Positions 8,501 to 17,271 of a stretch of DNA of 64,000 nt are shown here, in pieces. Positions within the stretch are counted from its first letter, which is position 1, and each line of letters starts with the position of its first letter. Source of the stretch: Pseudomonas sp. ADAK13 (GTDB lineage: Bacteria; Pseudomonadota; Gammaproteobacteria; Pseudomonadales; Pseudomonadaceae); NCBI RefSeq assembly GCF_012935715.1, contig NZ_CP052860.1, positions 868,001 to 932,000 on the forward strand, read 5' to 3'. Both the position numbers and the translations under genes were made by a program. The notes below the pieces were generated by a model. That model was not told the DNA's origin and searched no databases. It worked only from the letters and a program-made list of their open reading frames with translations.

Positions 8501-10639
8501 CACACCCTCGCCGAGCGCCGCCGGGTGCTGGCGCGACCACCAGAACGCAGCACGGTGGACAAACAGACCAGCCAGTTGCTCAGGGGCCCCGGCGCCAGCC
8601 GGCACCCGCGTGCGCCTCAGCACACCGAAGCGACCCACAGCCGGGAAGTCCTGCAACTGTTGTTTCCTTCAATGGGCGAACAACGACTCAACCGATTTAT
8701 CGACAACATCGGCCCCGCGCAGATGCGCACCGTCCTCAATCAACTGACGGCCGAGAACCACAGGCTGCGCAGAGTGCTGGAAACGTGGAAGCGCGCCCCC
8801 AGCCGCCACCCCAAGGACAGCCGGGATTACCGCGCAGAAAAAGCCGCGAGGCATTTTGTCGCCGATGCCCTGTACCGCTGCTGGGAAGACCGCATGGCCG
8901 AACACACCGATGCCTGGGGCCATGTGCAGCAGGGTGCCGAACTGGACCTGCGAGGCATCGTCTTGCCCGACAGATTGCCCGACCTGCACAGCGGTTTCGA
9001 GCACGTGACCCGCCTGGTGATTACCCACAACACCTTCTCCGAGGACCACGCGCCGTTTCTCCAGGCCTTCCCGGCCCTGCGCTCGCTGGACCTGAGCCAT
9101 AACCAGCTGGATGAACTCCCCGCGGCCATCGGCGACATGCGCTTTCTGAAACACCTCGACCTCAGCGACAACCTCATTGAACTGGATGCCGACGACGAGC
9201 CGCGCCTGGCCAACCTGCGACGCATGGAACACCTGATACTGGATAACAACCCCCTGCGCCGCGCACCGGACATCTCAAAAATGCCCAACCTGCGCCGCCT
9301 GCTATTGAGCCGAACCCAGATTACCTCGTGGCCCACCGGGATCTTTGTACACCCCGCGAGCCGAGACTTTTTGCTGGACCTGCGAGGCAATCGGATTGAG
9401 TGGGTGCCCAACTTCCCGCCGGACACCCCGCACGCCGGACTGGTCGCCCGCACACGCCTCGACCGTAGCGCCTTGTCGAACGAACAACGCCTGCGCTTTG
9501 AAAGTTACCGCCTCGCCGCCGGGCTGGACCCCAATCGCACCTACGACCCCAAGGGCGACAGCGGTTATTGGCTGGAAGCGATGGACCCGCAACTGCACGA
9601 CTATCGCAAGCTGTTGTGGGACACGCTGGAGCAAGAGCATGGCTCCCAGGGGTTGTTTGAAGTGCTCAAGTCCCTGGAGTTGCAAAACCATGCCCAGACC
9701 GAGCTGGACCAGCAACGCATTGAAACCAATCGCACCGAACTCACCCAACGAGTATGGCAACTGATCCTCGCCGCCAGCGTCGACACCCCGCTGCGGGAAA
9801 CGCTGTTCAAGCTGTCGAGTTTCCCCGGCCTGTGTGCCGATGGGGGCGCGCAGATTTTCAACAACCTGGGCATCGAAGTCCTCGCCACCGAGGCCCAACG
9901 CTACTCGCTGTCGGACGGCGAACGGGCGAACAGGCTGGTCACCCTGGCCAAGGGGCGCGCGCACCTGAGACAACTGGAAAAAATCATCCAGGAAGACATC
10001 GCCCACCGCCTCAAGCCCGTCGACAAAGGCGGCCTGGGCCAACGCCTGCGCTCGGAGATGCTCGATGGGGAACCCGGTGAAGTGGACGAAGTGGAGGTGT
10101 ACCTGGCGTATCAGACATCTCTGGCAGACAAGCTGGACCTGCCGTGGCTGTCGGACCACATGCTGTACCGGCTGACGGCCAATGTGACTCAAGCGCAGAT
10201 TGACCAGGCGCACACCACCGTGCTGGAACTGAGTGAAGGCGACGGCCTGGTGAACCAGATGCTGCTCGAACCCTACTGGGAACAGTACCTGCGCGACAGC
10301 CACGACCGCGAGTATCGCGACAACGAGCAGCGCTACACCGAGAAGTTTTTCAAGCTGGATGAGTTGCAGGAAGCGCAGGCGCAATGGGCAGGCTCACAGG
10401 ACCTGGGCCCGGAGCAGAAGGACGCGCTGAAGCAATCGCTCAAGCACCTTGCCGATGAACTGGAGGTGCCCGAAAGCGTAGTGCTCTCGGGCAACGCCCT
10501 GTCGGATGAGCTGTACGGCAGGTTGCTCAATGACTTGGGCTACAACGAAAAAGAATGGATGCGCCGCCTGACCCGCGAGGCCATGACCAGGGCCACCGGC
10601 ATGACCAATCGGCAGACAGTGCTCTCCACCCGACTCTAA
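5507..10639 (+). CDS. LRR protein with C-terminal NEL-type E3 ubiquitin ligase domain (toxin/effector-like)
   Basis: A 1710-residue protein. The ATG at 5507 (MPDPLSQTPADD) is chosen; an in-frame ATG 90 bases upstream would add residues that look like untranslated leader. The long N-terminal half resembles the dermonecrotic-toxin-like DUF6543 region of large Pseudomonas proteins. It contains hydrophobic stretches at about 444-487 and 491-521 that could insert in membranes. About five leucine-rich repeats lie at roughly 1155-1306 (for example LRSLDLSHNQLDELP). The C-terminus matches the NEL domain of IpaH/SspH ligases: a helix ending LRETLFKLSSFPGL is followed by the CxD motif C1443-A-D. Known NEL enzymes transfer ubiquitin to eukaryotic host proteins through this cysteine. 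No signal peptide is evident, so export would need a dedicated secretion system, and none is encoded nearby. The gene is intact. Confidence 0.88.
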   Translation: MPDPLSQTPADDFKGAHYQHFKNALPLWIKSASPERVRSLKNTPRQTARPYPQALNHPQLKAAIAAQWHSQNRLDQTFRDLNDVQAFAEPLLKNALAYYGDIDVRATFIRLYAKADLAWWARDITEGVTSRTVSLLEAALHNFAASDRFVDHAFLSAEDPRGQRDILTLRHRSTGAVLTAEQFKDICRALDIGARYQVRLKETLGFNDRSVARTLRLDVIASQKNALAVAAHLALAKRDIAPDAHSALLSLIAGQQPRLDGRLLKPYTLRLMNTALTGIVVFCPSPDSPIPLGRLLAYVPEDPEHPLKEYPSPAALMQALTRQLRDTQRYQAFFSQFVAQAERGYFFANLNSRLSRVRWHQKAATDPEPTWKDTPVDTPNLQFRLQDIAEDYQNRSSLSTENDLWNYQYRLKLNKVLNDAQEIAVSTALADRHARWAWWDNLEKILSDILNVALLVVTPFVPVLGQLMLAYTAYQLADDVFEGIVDWSEGQGLEATDHLLGVLSSLEQFALFAAGSALGSFARVKLSAFVEGLKPVEMPDGALRLWNPDLAPYALKNLELPIDAKPDTRGLHQHQGKQILALDNDHYEVHTVAEEGIHRIPHPQRPGAYAPKVFFNEQGAFAHEAEQPRSWDSTTLMRRLGHRTQAFSDLELQQVRRISATDEDVLRGVYVYNRPTPPLLEATFKRYEAWHVAKEASETLRAGSPLPADPSSAWFEQTVTELPGWPENTALQVFTRADLTGDSRTYTKPDALPTATLKVSLGDVMAGKLPEKVLGFLDDSAVRTLLGRDVPDTERVQVLRDQLADYVATQTGDIGQYIHQIKDQSSDPFVRLLRQPLPDLDSTLAQSVVQTANRTERQAMEENHLPLRLLNQAQELGFVADANQAYAGFYTPWPITPGTERMALNTLKLHSDAFADLHLEIREQTPDGPLRCEAGPANASQRRILVRKNHQGYEVFDQAQQRLSGLDDLYESLLHAVPVPGQKPGQGAELKRWLMEKLHTLAERRRVLARPPERSTVDKQTSQLLRGPGASRHPRAPQHTEATHSREVLQLLFPSMGEQRLNRFIDNIGPAQMRTVLNQLTAENHRLRRVLETWKRAPSRHPKDSRDYRAEKAARHFVADALYRCWEDRMAEHTDAWGHVQQGAELDLRGIVLPDRLPDLHSGFEHVTRLVITHNTFSEDHAPFLQAFPALRSLDLSHNQLDELPAAIGDMRFLKHLDLSDNLIELDADDEPRLANLRRMEHLILDNNPLRRAPDISKMPNLRRLLLSRTQITSWPTGIFVHPASRDFLLDLRGNRIEWVPNFPPDTPHAGLVARTRLDRSALSNEQRLRFESYRLAAGLDPNRTYDPKGDSGYWLEAMDPQLHDYRKLLWDTLEQEHGSQGLFEVLKSLELQNHAQTELDQQRIETNRTELTQRVWQLILAASVDTPLRETLFKLSSFPGLCADGGAQIFNNLGIEVLATEAQRYSLSDGERANRLVTLAKGRAHLRQLEKIIQEDIAHRLKPVDKGGLGQRLRSEMLDGEPGEVDEVEVYLAYQTSLADKLDLPWLSDHMLYRLTANVTQAQIDQAHTTVLELSEGDGLVNQMLLEPYWEQYLRDSHDREYRDNEQRYTEKFFKLDELQEAQAQWAGSQDLGPEQKDALKQSLKHLADELEVPESVVLSGNALSDELYGRLLNDLGYNEKEWMRRLTREAMTRATGMTNRQTVLSTRL

Positions 10640-10653
10640 ACATCACCGTTATC

Positions 10654-10679
10654 TGGCGAGCAGGCCTGGCTGCTCGCCA
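10654..10679. terminator. Hairpin between convergent NEL gene and fimbrial operon
   Basis: Perfect inverted repeat tggcgagca / tgctcgcca with an eight-base loop lies between two convergent genes. There is no clear T run on either strand, so it is probably a bidirectional terminator or mRNA 3' end stabiliser. Confidence 0.5.
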
Positions 10680-10707
10680 CAGGTACGGTGCCAGGCCGTG
10701 AGCCTTG

Positions 10708-11676
10708 TCAGGGCACGCCCATTATCAGTACACCGCTCCCGTTTATGGGCCCGGCGGCAGGCAGGGATCCCGATCGCGAGACCAGCGCAAACGTCACATC
10801 GTCGCCCCCGGAGTTGTTGGTGATCTGGCTTAGGAACGAGCCGTTTACCCTCACCGCACTCCCCCCACGAACAAGCGCCGTCCCCACATCCGGATTGCTC
10901 ATCGTCAGCAGGTTTGAATTGAACGACGACGGCGTGCCTTGGTAGGTAATGGTGATCGGGCTGGTAACACTCCCCGGGCCGGGGCACGAGTAGTTCAGCC
11001 TGCGGTCGCTGCGCACGGACGTTGTCAGCGGGTCGGTGCCGATTGCCCTCTGGTGTACGTTGCCGAAGTCGATCACGATCGGGTTGTTATTGTTGATCGT
11101 GCAGGTTGAGGGGGAGACGGTGAAGTTGTTGGCGGCGGTGTAAGTGACGGTGAGTTGCGACGAACCGCTGCCTGTATTGTTTGTCTGGACTACACGTAGC
11201 GTTCCAAGATTGTCCCCTACTCGAATATCAATCGGCGTCACCGGATTGTTGCGCGTCAAAATGTAGGGGGTGATATCGATCGGGTAAATCACCCTGTTGT
11301 CAGGCATGGTGTTGGTTCGAATGCCAATAGGAACAGGGGTGTTTCGGAAGACTCCGTTTACTCGTAAGCCGGTGCCTTCCCGAGCGAATTTTGGCCCTGG
11401 CGTCCAGGGGGCACCGTTTCCGGTTGTCCAGTAGTCCTCCCCCGCGGAGGGCGTCTGAGGGCCGATGGTATATCGGCATTCAAGCCTCGCCCCTTCGAGT
11501 GAGATTCGGTCCGGGCCGGTCTGCAGCAAGACCGTAACAGGAACCTGCAGGTTTATATTCTGGCCGGCACCTACCGTTACGAACGCTCCGCCATTCACAC
11601 GGCAATCAACGGCCTGCACGGTCGTCGTAACGCCAATCAGGGAGAGGAGCACAATGGCTCCATAAAGTCGTTTCAT
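10708..11676 (-). CDS. Fimbrial protein, probable two-domain tip adhesin
   Basis: A 322-residue secreted fimbrial subunit, last gene of the chaperone/usher operon. The start ATG at 11676 is preceded by a GAGAG site and opens a signal peptide (MKRLYGAIVLLSLIGVTTTV, then QA). Its length is about twice that of the other subunits. The C-terminal part (from about residue 190) looks like a pilin domain with the paired cysteines typical of FimH-type adhesins (STCTI and YSCPG). The N-terminal part would then be the receptor-binding domain. The last position in the operon fits a tip adhesin. The ligand is unknown. Confidence 0.75.
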   Translation of the reverse strand: MKRLYGAIVLLSLIGVTTTVQAVDCRVNGGAFVTVGAGQNINLQVPVTVLLQTGPDRISLEGARLECRYTIGPQTPSAGEDYWTTGNGAPWTPGPKFAREGTGLRVNGVFRNTPVPIGIRTNTMPDNRVIYPIDITPYILTRNNPVTPIDIRVGDNLGTLRVVQTNNTGSGSSQLTVTYTAANNFTVSPSTCTINNNNPIVIDFGNVHQRAIGTDPLTTSVRSDRRLNYSCPGPGSVTSPITITYQGTPSSFNSNLLTMSNPDVGTALVRGGSAVRVNGSFLSQITNNSGGDDVTFALVSRSGSLPAAGPINGSGVLIMGVP

Positions 11677-11717
11677 GTTGTTCTCTCGTTGCTCCGCCTG
11701 CGAACTGATGTTCACGA

Positions 11718-12266
11718 CTACGGATAATCCAGCGTAAAAATAGAGCTCACCCTGTAGGCACCATGCCCAATGGTCTGATCCCTGATGGCGTTCGGCTCAC
11801 CCTGCACATAGGCTTTGAGCTCAATGACGTTGTTGCCATTGGTCAACCGCTGTTCGTCGCTGGCGGTATTCACGGGCAGTAGCTTATTGCTCAGCGTTTC
11901 TATACCGAGCCCGATACCTGAGGCGCCGCTTCCACCATCCAGCGCAAACAACCCGGGTAATTCACGGTTCTCCACACCGCCGAACGTGATGCTGACCGAC
12001 TCGCTGATGGTGGTGTCACAGTCGTCCAGGTGCAGCCTGAAACCTTTGCCCACCGTGCGCGTGTTGATATAGAGGTGCTTGCTGGCAACGTCCCAGAGCT
12101 CCAGCGTGATGGCCTCGTCTCCCGGCCGGATCGTGCAAGCCTGCTCGACCAGGTTGCCCTTGAACCTCAGGTTATCCACCGCATGCCCAGTGGAGGTCAG
12201 GCCGAAGGTCAGCAGTATTGCCAACCCGGCACATGACCAGCCCTTATGAACCCTTTCATGTCGCAT
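11718..12266 (-). CDS. Minor fimbrial subunit
   Basis: A 182-residue fimbrial subunit with a signal peptide ending near STGHA and the pilin pattern of one cysteine early (EQACTI) and one about 45 residues later (DDCDTT), expected to form the pilin disulfide. It ends in a beta-strand rich, aromatic C-terminus (FTLDYP) used for chaperone donor-strand contacts. It lies 41 bases upstream of the adhesin gene and 11 bases after the preceding subunit gene, within the same transcription unit. Confidence 0.8.
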   Translation of the reverse strand: MRHERVHKGWSCAGLAILLTFGLTSTGHAVDNLRFKGNLVEQACTIRPGDEAITLELWDVASKHLYINTRTVGKGFRLHLDDCDTTISESVSITFGGVENRELPGLFALDGGSGASGIGLGIETLSNKLLPVNTASDEQRLTNGNNVIELKAYVQGEPNAIRDQTIGHGAYRVSSIFTLDYP

Positions 12267-12277
12267 AGACTCGACTC

Positions 12278-12757
12278 CTACTGGTATTCGGCCAACAACG
12301 TGGCCACCGCTGTAAACCGGGCGGGGGCCAGAACAGAACCCGGCTGCTTGACGGGTACCACTTCCAATGTCGGCGGTGACGACAAGGTGATGTCCAGCGG
12401 CGTATTGAGTCGAAACGGCAGGTTGTTTTGAAACAGCCGAATACCCAGCTCGGGCACGCTGGTCTGCACCGCTGAGTTGTCAAACGTCGTGGCGGTGCCG
12501 TTGATGCTCAACCTCAGCAACCACGGCAGCGTGGAGGGGCCGCATCGGATGGTGTAGCCGACCGTCCTGCGGTATTTCACGCCGTCGACACGCTTTGTGC
12601 CGACATCGCCAAAGTCCACTTCAATCGTGCTTCCAGAATCAATCGTGCAGGGCGGGGGTTCGTTCAGCGTTCCAGTGAACGTCACGTTGGCCGACGCACC
12701 ACTGCAAAGGCCGATGGAACACAAGGCGAGCAACGCTCGCTGCGACCAAAAAGTCAT
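12278..12757 (-). CDS. Minor fimbrial subunit (adaptor-like)
   Basis: A 159-residue subunit with a signal peptide ending GASA and the pilin disulfide cysteines in PPPCTIDSGS and YTIRCGPS. It shares with the preceding gene's product the pattern PPPC-I-GST, followed by V(D/T)G(V)xYRR and a C-terminus ending in EYQ. The two therefore look like tandem paralogues, as with the adaptor pilins FimF/FimG. Gaps to both neighbours are about 12 bases, so it is co-transcribed. Confidence 0.8.
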   Translation of the reverse strand: MTFWSQRALLALCSIGLCSGASANVTFTGTLNEPPPCTIDSGSTIEVDFGDVGTKRVDGVKYRRTVGYTIRCGPSTLPWLLRLSINGTATTFDNSAVQTSVPELGIRLFQNNLPFRLNTPLDITLSSPPTLEVVPVKQPGSVLAPARFTAVATLLAEYQ

Positions 12758-12770
12758 TGATCGTTCCTCA

Positions 12771-13268
12771 TTATTGGTACTCGATCACGAGGGTGGCGGT
12801 GGCATCAAAGGCCCCGCCCGTCAGCGTGCTGCCCGCCCGTTTGACCGGCACTGCCTGTACGACGGGAAAGTTGGGATGGGTAAATCTCACCGCCGTATTC
12901 AGCGGCCAGTCAGCACCGTTGACGAACAGCTTTACCCCAAGGTCCGCCTTGCGGGTCAAGAGCACGTTGCTATCAAACGCTGCGCCAACGCCCTTGAGCT
13001 CCAGGGTCATTGCATTGCTGTAGACAGGGGGCGTGCAACTGACGGTATACGGCACATCCCGGCGATACGTGACGCCATCAATGCGCGTCGTATGCAGGTC
13101 ATTGCCGAACGGCACATTGAGCGTGCTGCCGCCGTTAATCACACACGGCGGCGGCGCGATGATGACCGCGCGGATGGTCAGGTTGGTTGCCGCCTGCCCA
13201 CTCTGGCTGACCGCCCACAACAGGCACCCACCGATAAACATGGCTCGCGAGCCGGTTAACTTAGCCAT
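12771..13268 (-). CDS. Minor fimbrial subunit (adaptor-like)
   Basis: A 165-residue subunit. I choose the ATG at 13268 because it has an AAGGG site eight bases upstream and starts the signal peptide MAKLTGSRAMFIGGCLLWAV. An alternative ATG at 13286 overlaps the previous gene by eight bases. The pilin cysteines are in PPPCVINGG and YTVSCTPP, and the C-terminus ends TLVIEYQ. It is a tandem paralogue of the next subunit downstream. Confidence 0.8.
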   Translation of the reverse strand: MAKLTGSRAMFIGGCLLWAVSQSGQAATNLTIRAVIIAPPPCVINGGSTLNVPFGNDLHTTRIDGVTYRRDVPYTVSCTPPVYSNAMTLELKGVGAAFDSNVLLTRKADLGVKLFVNGADWPLNTAVRFTHPNFPVVQAVPVKRAGSTLTGGAFDATATLVIEYQ

Positions 13269-13278
13269 CGCTCTGCCC

Positions 13279-13860
13279 TTACTCATAGTTGAGCCTGAAA
13301 TCCACCACGGCCCGAAATGCCCCGCTGGTCAATGGCGCGGAGGTGCGCGTGGGCTGCACATTCCAGGTTTGAGTGCTGTCGCCCAGAGGCAAAAACAGCG
13401 GCTCGCCCCTTGAGCCCAGCTGTACATCCCGGCCCTCGACATCGGTCAAACGCAGGCCCATCCCGGTGATGCCCTGCACCTTGACCAGCCGTGGGTCATC
13501 GGCATCGGCAGGCGCGTTAAACGCCACCGACAGCACGGGTTGGTGGGCACTCCATGTCAGGTTCCCCGTACGCTCACTGGCGATCTTGCCGGCGGTGCGC
13601 TGGCAATCCTTGAAACGCAGCTGAAACGTCTTGGCGGTCGCCTGATCCCCAGGCCGTTGCAACTGGCCGGCAGAGATGGCGCCCAGGTCGATCGTTTGAT
13701 GGACGGACGTCATCTCCAGGCTGCAAGGCATTTCATGCATGGCCCCGCGGATATTCAGCCGGCCCACCATGCCCTCGATATCTTCTTCATCCAGGGCGTG
13801 GGCACTCGCCATCAAGGCCAGTAACAGACAGCCCAAGACCTTCACGTTGTCTAACTTCAT
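13279..13860 (-). CDS. Minor fimbrial subunit
   Basis: A 193-residue subunit with a signal peptide ending ASAHA. Cysteines at EMPCSLEM and FKDCQRT bracket the usual pilin loop, and VDFRLNYE forms the C-terminal strand. It resembles the second gene of the operon (17272-17832), which also has the pattern TVxQTIxL/M and RLLRDGQ/QLQRPGDQ, so the two may be related pilins. It starts 21 bases after the chaperone stop. Confidence 0.8.
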   Translation of the reverse strand: MKLDNVKVLGCLLLALMASAHALDEEDIEGMVGRLNIRGAMHEMPCSLEMTSVHQTIDLGAISAGQLQRPGDQATAKTFQLRFKDCQRTAGKIASERTGNLTWSAHQPVLSVAFNAPADADDPRLVKVQGITGMGLRLTDVEGRDVQLGSRGEPLFLPLGDSTQTWNVQPTRTSAPLTSGAFRAVVDFRLNYE

Positions 13861-13881
13861 GACTTTCTCCGGCAGCAGGCA

Positions 13882-14643
13882 CTACTGACTAGGCTGCGAG
13901 GCTTGCACGTTCACGTTGCACGTTTCGCCACTGCAGGTGAACGCCAGCAGCGGGCGTCCGCCGTAATCATTCACGTAGGCCAGATAGGGGGTTGTGCCGA
14001 GTGCCTTGGCCGTTGGCCCCATAGTTTGCGAACCTCTCGGCGGGACCATCACCGGCTCGAAACCTTCCACGGTGTTGCCGTCCTTGCTGCTGCGTGCGTC
14101 CACCAGAGTCACGTAGTAAGGCGTGGGGTTGTTCACCTGATACAGGTCGCCTTGGCGGGTAAGGGTCAGCTTCTCCTGCCAGGGGGTGGACAGGTCTTGC
14201 TGGCTGGGCGCAATCGCTTTGGGCCGGTAAAACAACTTGATCCGGGTTTGCAGGGCAATTTGCAGGGTGTTGGCCTTGTCGCTGCGGGGCGGAATTTCCC
14301 TCAGGTTGAAGTAGAAGACGGTCTCCCGATCCTGGGGCAGCGACTTGACCGCCGGCAACGCCTGAACTTTCACCTGGCTTTGTTTGCCGGGCTCCAATCG
14401 TTGAACCGGCGGCAGCACGATCAAGGGCGAGGTTATTTTTTTGCCCGCTTCATCCTCGATCCAGCCCTGGGCCAGATACGGCAATTGGGTGTTGTTATTG
14501 GTGATGTTCACGCTGGTGGCATCCTTGCCGCCATCAAAAATCACTCGGGTACGGTCCAGGGCAACCGCGGCGTTGGCGCCCTGGCTCAAGGCCAGGGCCA
14601 ACAGCGCGAAGGCCTGGCAGGTGAGGCGTATGTTCAGCATCAT
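13882..14643 (-). CDS. Periplasmic fimbrial chaperone (FimC/PapD family)
   Basis: A 253-residue PapD-like chaperone that caps pilin subunits in the periplasm and delivers them to the usher. A signal peptide (to about ANA) is followed by the immunoglobulin-like domain with LDRTRVIFDGG. The subunit-binding edge strand VFYFNLREIPP contains the family's conserved phenylalanine-asparagine-arginine pattern. The ATG overlaps the usher stop codon (ATGATG/TGA), showing translational coupling. In this operon the chaperone follows the usher rather than preceding it as in fimCD. Confidence 0.92.
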   Translation of the reverse strand: MMLNIRLTCQAFALLALALSQGANAAVALDRTRVIFDGGKDATSVNITNNNTQLPYLAQGWIEDEAGKKITSPLIVLPPVQRLEPGKQSQVKVQALPAVKSLPQDRETVFYFNLREIPPRSDKANTLQIALQTRIKLFYRPKAIAPSQQDLSTPWQEKLTLTRQGDLYQVNNPTPYYVTLVDARSSKDGNTVEGFEPVMVPPRGSQTMGPTAKALGTTPYLAYVNDYGGRPLLAFTCSGETCNVNVQASQPSQ

Positions 14644-17252
14644 GAGGGTGTGTTCTCCATATCGTTACGCTCGCCGGTCAGCGCTGCTGGCTCGGGCAAG
14701 GATTGATCCACGGCTACCATTTGGCAGCGCAGTTGCAGGGCATCGGTCAGGCCATCAGCCGGTAAAATCACAGGCAGTTCGATGAGGCATCGTTCAGCGC
14801 CGCCCCAACTGACGATCATCTTCTCGCCGGCCTGAATGCCGCTCAGGTAGACATCCCCGCCGTCATTCACCACCCCGGTGTCCTGCTGTTTCATGTTCTG
14901 CACCGTCGCGCCAAAGGGCGGTGCACTGCCATCCGGCAGACGAAGAACAGCCATGGCTTTCGTACCGCTAATCACCTCCAGCGACCGGTAACCAATCGCC
15001 CCTTCGGTGAGGGTCAGTTGGGTCACGGATTGAGTGGCTTCGACGTTGTTCGGCAAGCGCTCCAGATCGACGCTGGCCGCCGTACGCTGATAGCTGCTGA
15101 TATCGGAAATGACCGCCTTGCCGAAGGCGTTACTGCGGGTCGGCGTGCCATAACCCCGTATCGGCACGTCGGGCACACCACCGGTGTCGACCATCAACCG
15201 AGTTCCGCCGGCACTGGTTGTACGGTGGAGCGCCGCGCCGTAAGGCGTGAGCGTGCCGCCACCGCGAACAGACGCACTGAGGGTTCGGTTATTGCCTTGT
15301 TGGGTACTCGCGCTCAGGTCGATGTCGGCCTGGTCCCCGATATGACTCAGGTAACCGTTGGCGGAGTTATCGCTGGCACCCAACTGGTAGCTGTTGCGCT
15401 CGTCGATGCGGTCGCTGAAGCGCGTTGAAAAGCCGTTATCACCCCCGGTTCTACTGGCATCCATCGAGAGTGTGCCGCTGCGCCCGAACGGCAAACTGAC
15501 TGTCAGCGACATCCCGTTATCCTTATGGTGGTACTCCCGGGTGCGGTAGACGTTCAGCGACATGTTCAGGTTTTTGACGGTGCCAAAATTGAAGTAGCGT
15601 GACGCCGACAGGTTCCAGCGCTGGGTCTGCGGCCGGTTCCAGTACGTTTGTTTGTTGTAGCTGGCGTAGACGGTGGCGCCCAGGTCACGGAACTGCTTGT
15701 TCACCGTGACTGTATAAAGGGCCTTGTTGCCGCCAATCGGCCTCCAGTGTTCAACAAGCTCACCGTTCTGGTCATACACGCCCCGCCCGCCGAGTTCGCC
15801 GTTCATCCCGTAATGCTTGGCATCCAGGTATTGGCTCATGCTCAGGAAGTTCTTTTCGGAGAACCGGTAACCCGCGAAGGTGACCTGGCTGTCGTACTGT
15901 TCGAAGTGCTTGGAATATTGAAGCCGGTAGGATTTACCCGTGAGCGTCTCGTTCCAAAGGTGTGCGCGGGACTCTGTCACGTCCACCGAGATGGCCCCGA
16001 ACGCCAGCAGATCACGCCCCACCCCGGCCGACAGCGCACGGTAGTTGTTATCCAATATCGCACCGCCCAACAGCGACCAGCCGTTGCTGATGCCCCAGGA
16101 GAACTCGCCGGTACCAAAGAAGGCACCGTCGTCGTGGTATTGAAGGTTGGACGGCTGCCCGGCAGACAGCTTGTAACGCACCTGCCCGGGACGTGTCAGG
16201 TAGGGAACACCGGCCGTATCGAGCTGGAATTTCTGTACCGAACCGTCCTGCTCTTCCACCCGCACATCCAGCCTGCCGGACACGGCGTCATTCAGGTCCT
16301 GGATACGAAACGGTCCTGCCGCCACCAGCGTTTCATACAGCACACGGCCCTGCTGGCTGATGATGACTTTGGCATTGGTCTTGGCGACGCCAACCACTTC
16401 CGGCGCGTAACCGCGCAAGTTGGGTGGCAGCTGGCTTTCATCCGACTTGAGCCCGGCCCCGGTAAAACGAAAGCTGTCGAACAGGTCCGAATACAGGTAG
16501 TCCTCGCCCACCACCAGGCGCGCTTTCATCTCAGGAAGGGCGCGATACGCGTAGTAACGGCTCCATTCCAGTTTTTGCCGCCGGGCCGACGATTCCCGGT
16601 CTTTCTCGACACGCCCCTGCCAATCCGCCCTCAGGCGCCAGGCCCCCGCATTGGCCCCGACGGTTCCGTTACCCGTGAGGTCATTGCGGGTACCGTCGTG
16701 CCGGCGGTAACTCGACTGCGCCGTCATGTTGTAGTCGACCAGCAGCCCCGGCACCCCTTCATCCCAACGTGAAGGCGGGTCCCAGTTGATGGCGCTGTAT
16801 TCCAGATAGGCCTGAGGCAGGCTGATGCTCAGCGTGGAGGTGGCCAGGTCGGCGCTCACCTCCATACCGGGCAAGCCTTCAGGGTCCAGGCACTGGCCGT
16901 CTTTCCACCAGCGCAGTTTGGCCACGCCGGACTGTTTCAGGCCCAACTGTTCTACAAGTTCCGGGGATAAACAGGCCTGACTTCCCTTGGGATCATTATC
17001 AGGAGGATAGAACGCCACTGAGTATTCAGTCATTGGCTGGGTATTTAACTGCACCACCATCGCGTAGTTGCCGGGCAAGATAAACCCGCTGCGTGCAAAT
17101 CGAGACAAGTCAATATTGGTGCGGTCACTCAGATCAAGCACGTCGGTATTAAATTCAATATCCCCGGCTCCCATTGCAGTTCCTGCCAGTGATATCAACC
17201 CGCCAAAGAAGCCCGGGCGAAGCTTATGTATGACTTTCAACGCATTCCACAT
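14640..17252 (-). CDS. Outer-membrane fimbrial usher (FimD/PapC family)
   Basis: An 870-residue usher that forms the outer-membrane secretion channel for the fimbria. After the signal peptide comes the N-terminal chaperone-binding domain, beginning IEFNTDVLDLSDRTNIDLS. The barrel includes EVVGVAKTNAKVIISQQGRVLYE-like plug-region sequence. The C-terminal domain ends with the cysteine pair CLIELPVIL and LRCQMV. Length is typical for the family. It starts 19 bases after the second pilin gene. Confidence 0.93.
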   Translation of the reverse strand: MWNALKVIHKLRPGFFGGLISLAGTAMGAGDIEFNTDVLDLSDRTNIDLSRFARSGFILPGNYAMVVQLNTQPMTEYSVAFYPPDNDPKGSQACLSPELVEQLGLKQSGVAKLRWWKDGQCLDPEGLPGMEVSADLATSTLSISLPQAYLEYSAINWDPPSRWDEGVPGLLVDYNMTAQSSYRRHDGTRNDLTGNGTVGANAGAWRLRADWQGRVEKDRESSARRQKLEWSRYYAYRALPEMKARLVVGEDYLYSDLFDSFRFTGAGLKSDESQLPPNLRGYAPEVVGVAKTNAKVIISQQGRVLYETLVAAGPFRIQDLNDAVSGRLDVRVEEQDGSVQKFQLDTAGVPYLTRPGQVRYKLSAGQPSNLQYHDDGAFFGTGEFSWGISNGWSLLGGAILDNNYRALSAGVGRDLLAFGAISVDVTESRAHLWNETLTGKSYRLQYSKHFEQYDSQVTFAGYRFSEKNFLSMSQYLDAKHYGMNGELGGRGVYDQNGELVEHWRPIGGNKALYTVTVNKQFRDLGATVYASYNKQTYWNRPQTQRWNLSASRYFNFGTVKNLNMSLNVYRTREYHHKDNGMSLTVSLPFGRSGTLSMDASRTGGDNGFSTRFSDRIDERNSYQLGASDNSANGYLSHIGDQADIDLSASTQQGNNRTLSASVRGGGTLTPYGAALHRTTSAGGTRLMVDTGGVPDVPIRGYGTPTRSNAFGKAVISDISSYQRTAASVDLERLPNNVEATQSVTQLTLTEGAIGYRSLEVISGTKAMAVLRLPDGSAPPFGATVQNMKQQDTGVVNDGGDVYLSGIQAGEKMIVSWGGAERCLIELPVILPADGLTDALQLRCQMVAVDQSLPEPAALTGERNDMENTPS

Positions 17253-17271
17253 GCAAGCAACCCATCACTCT

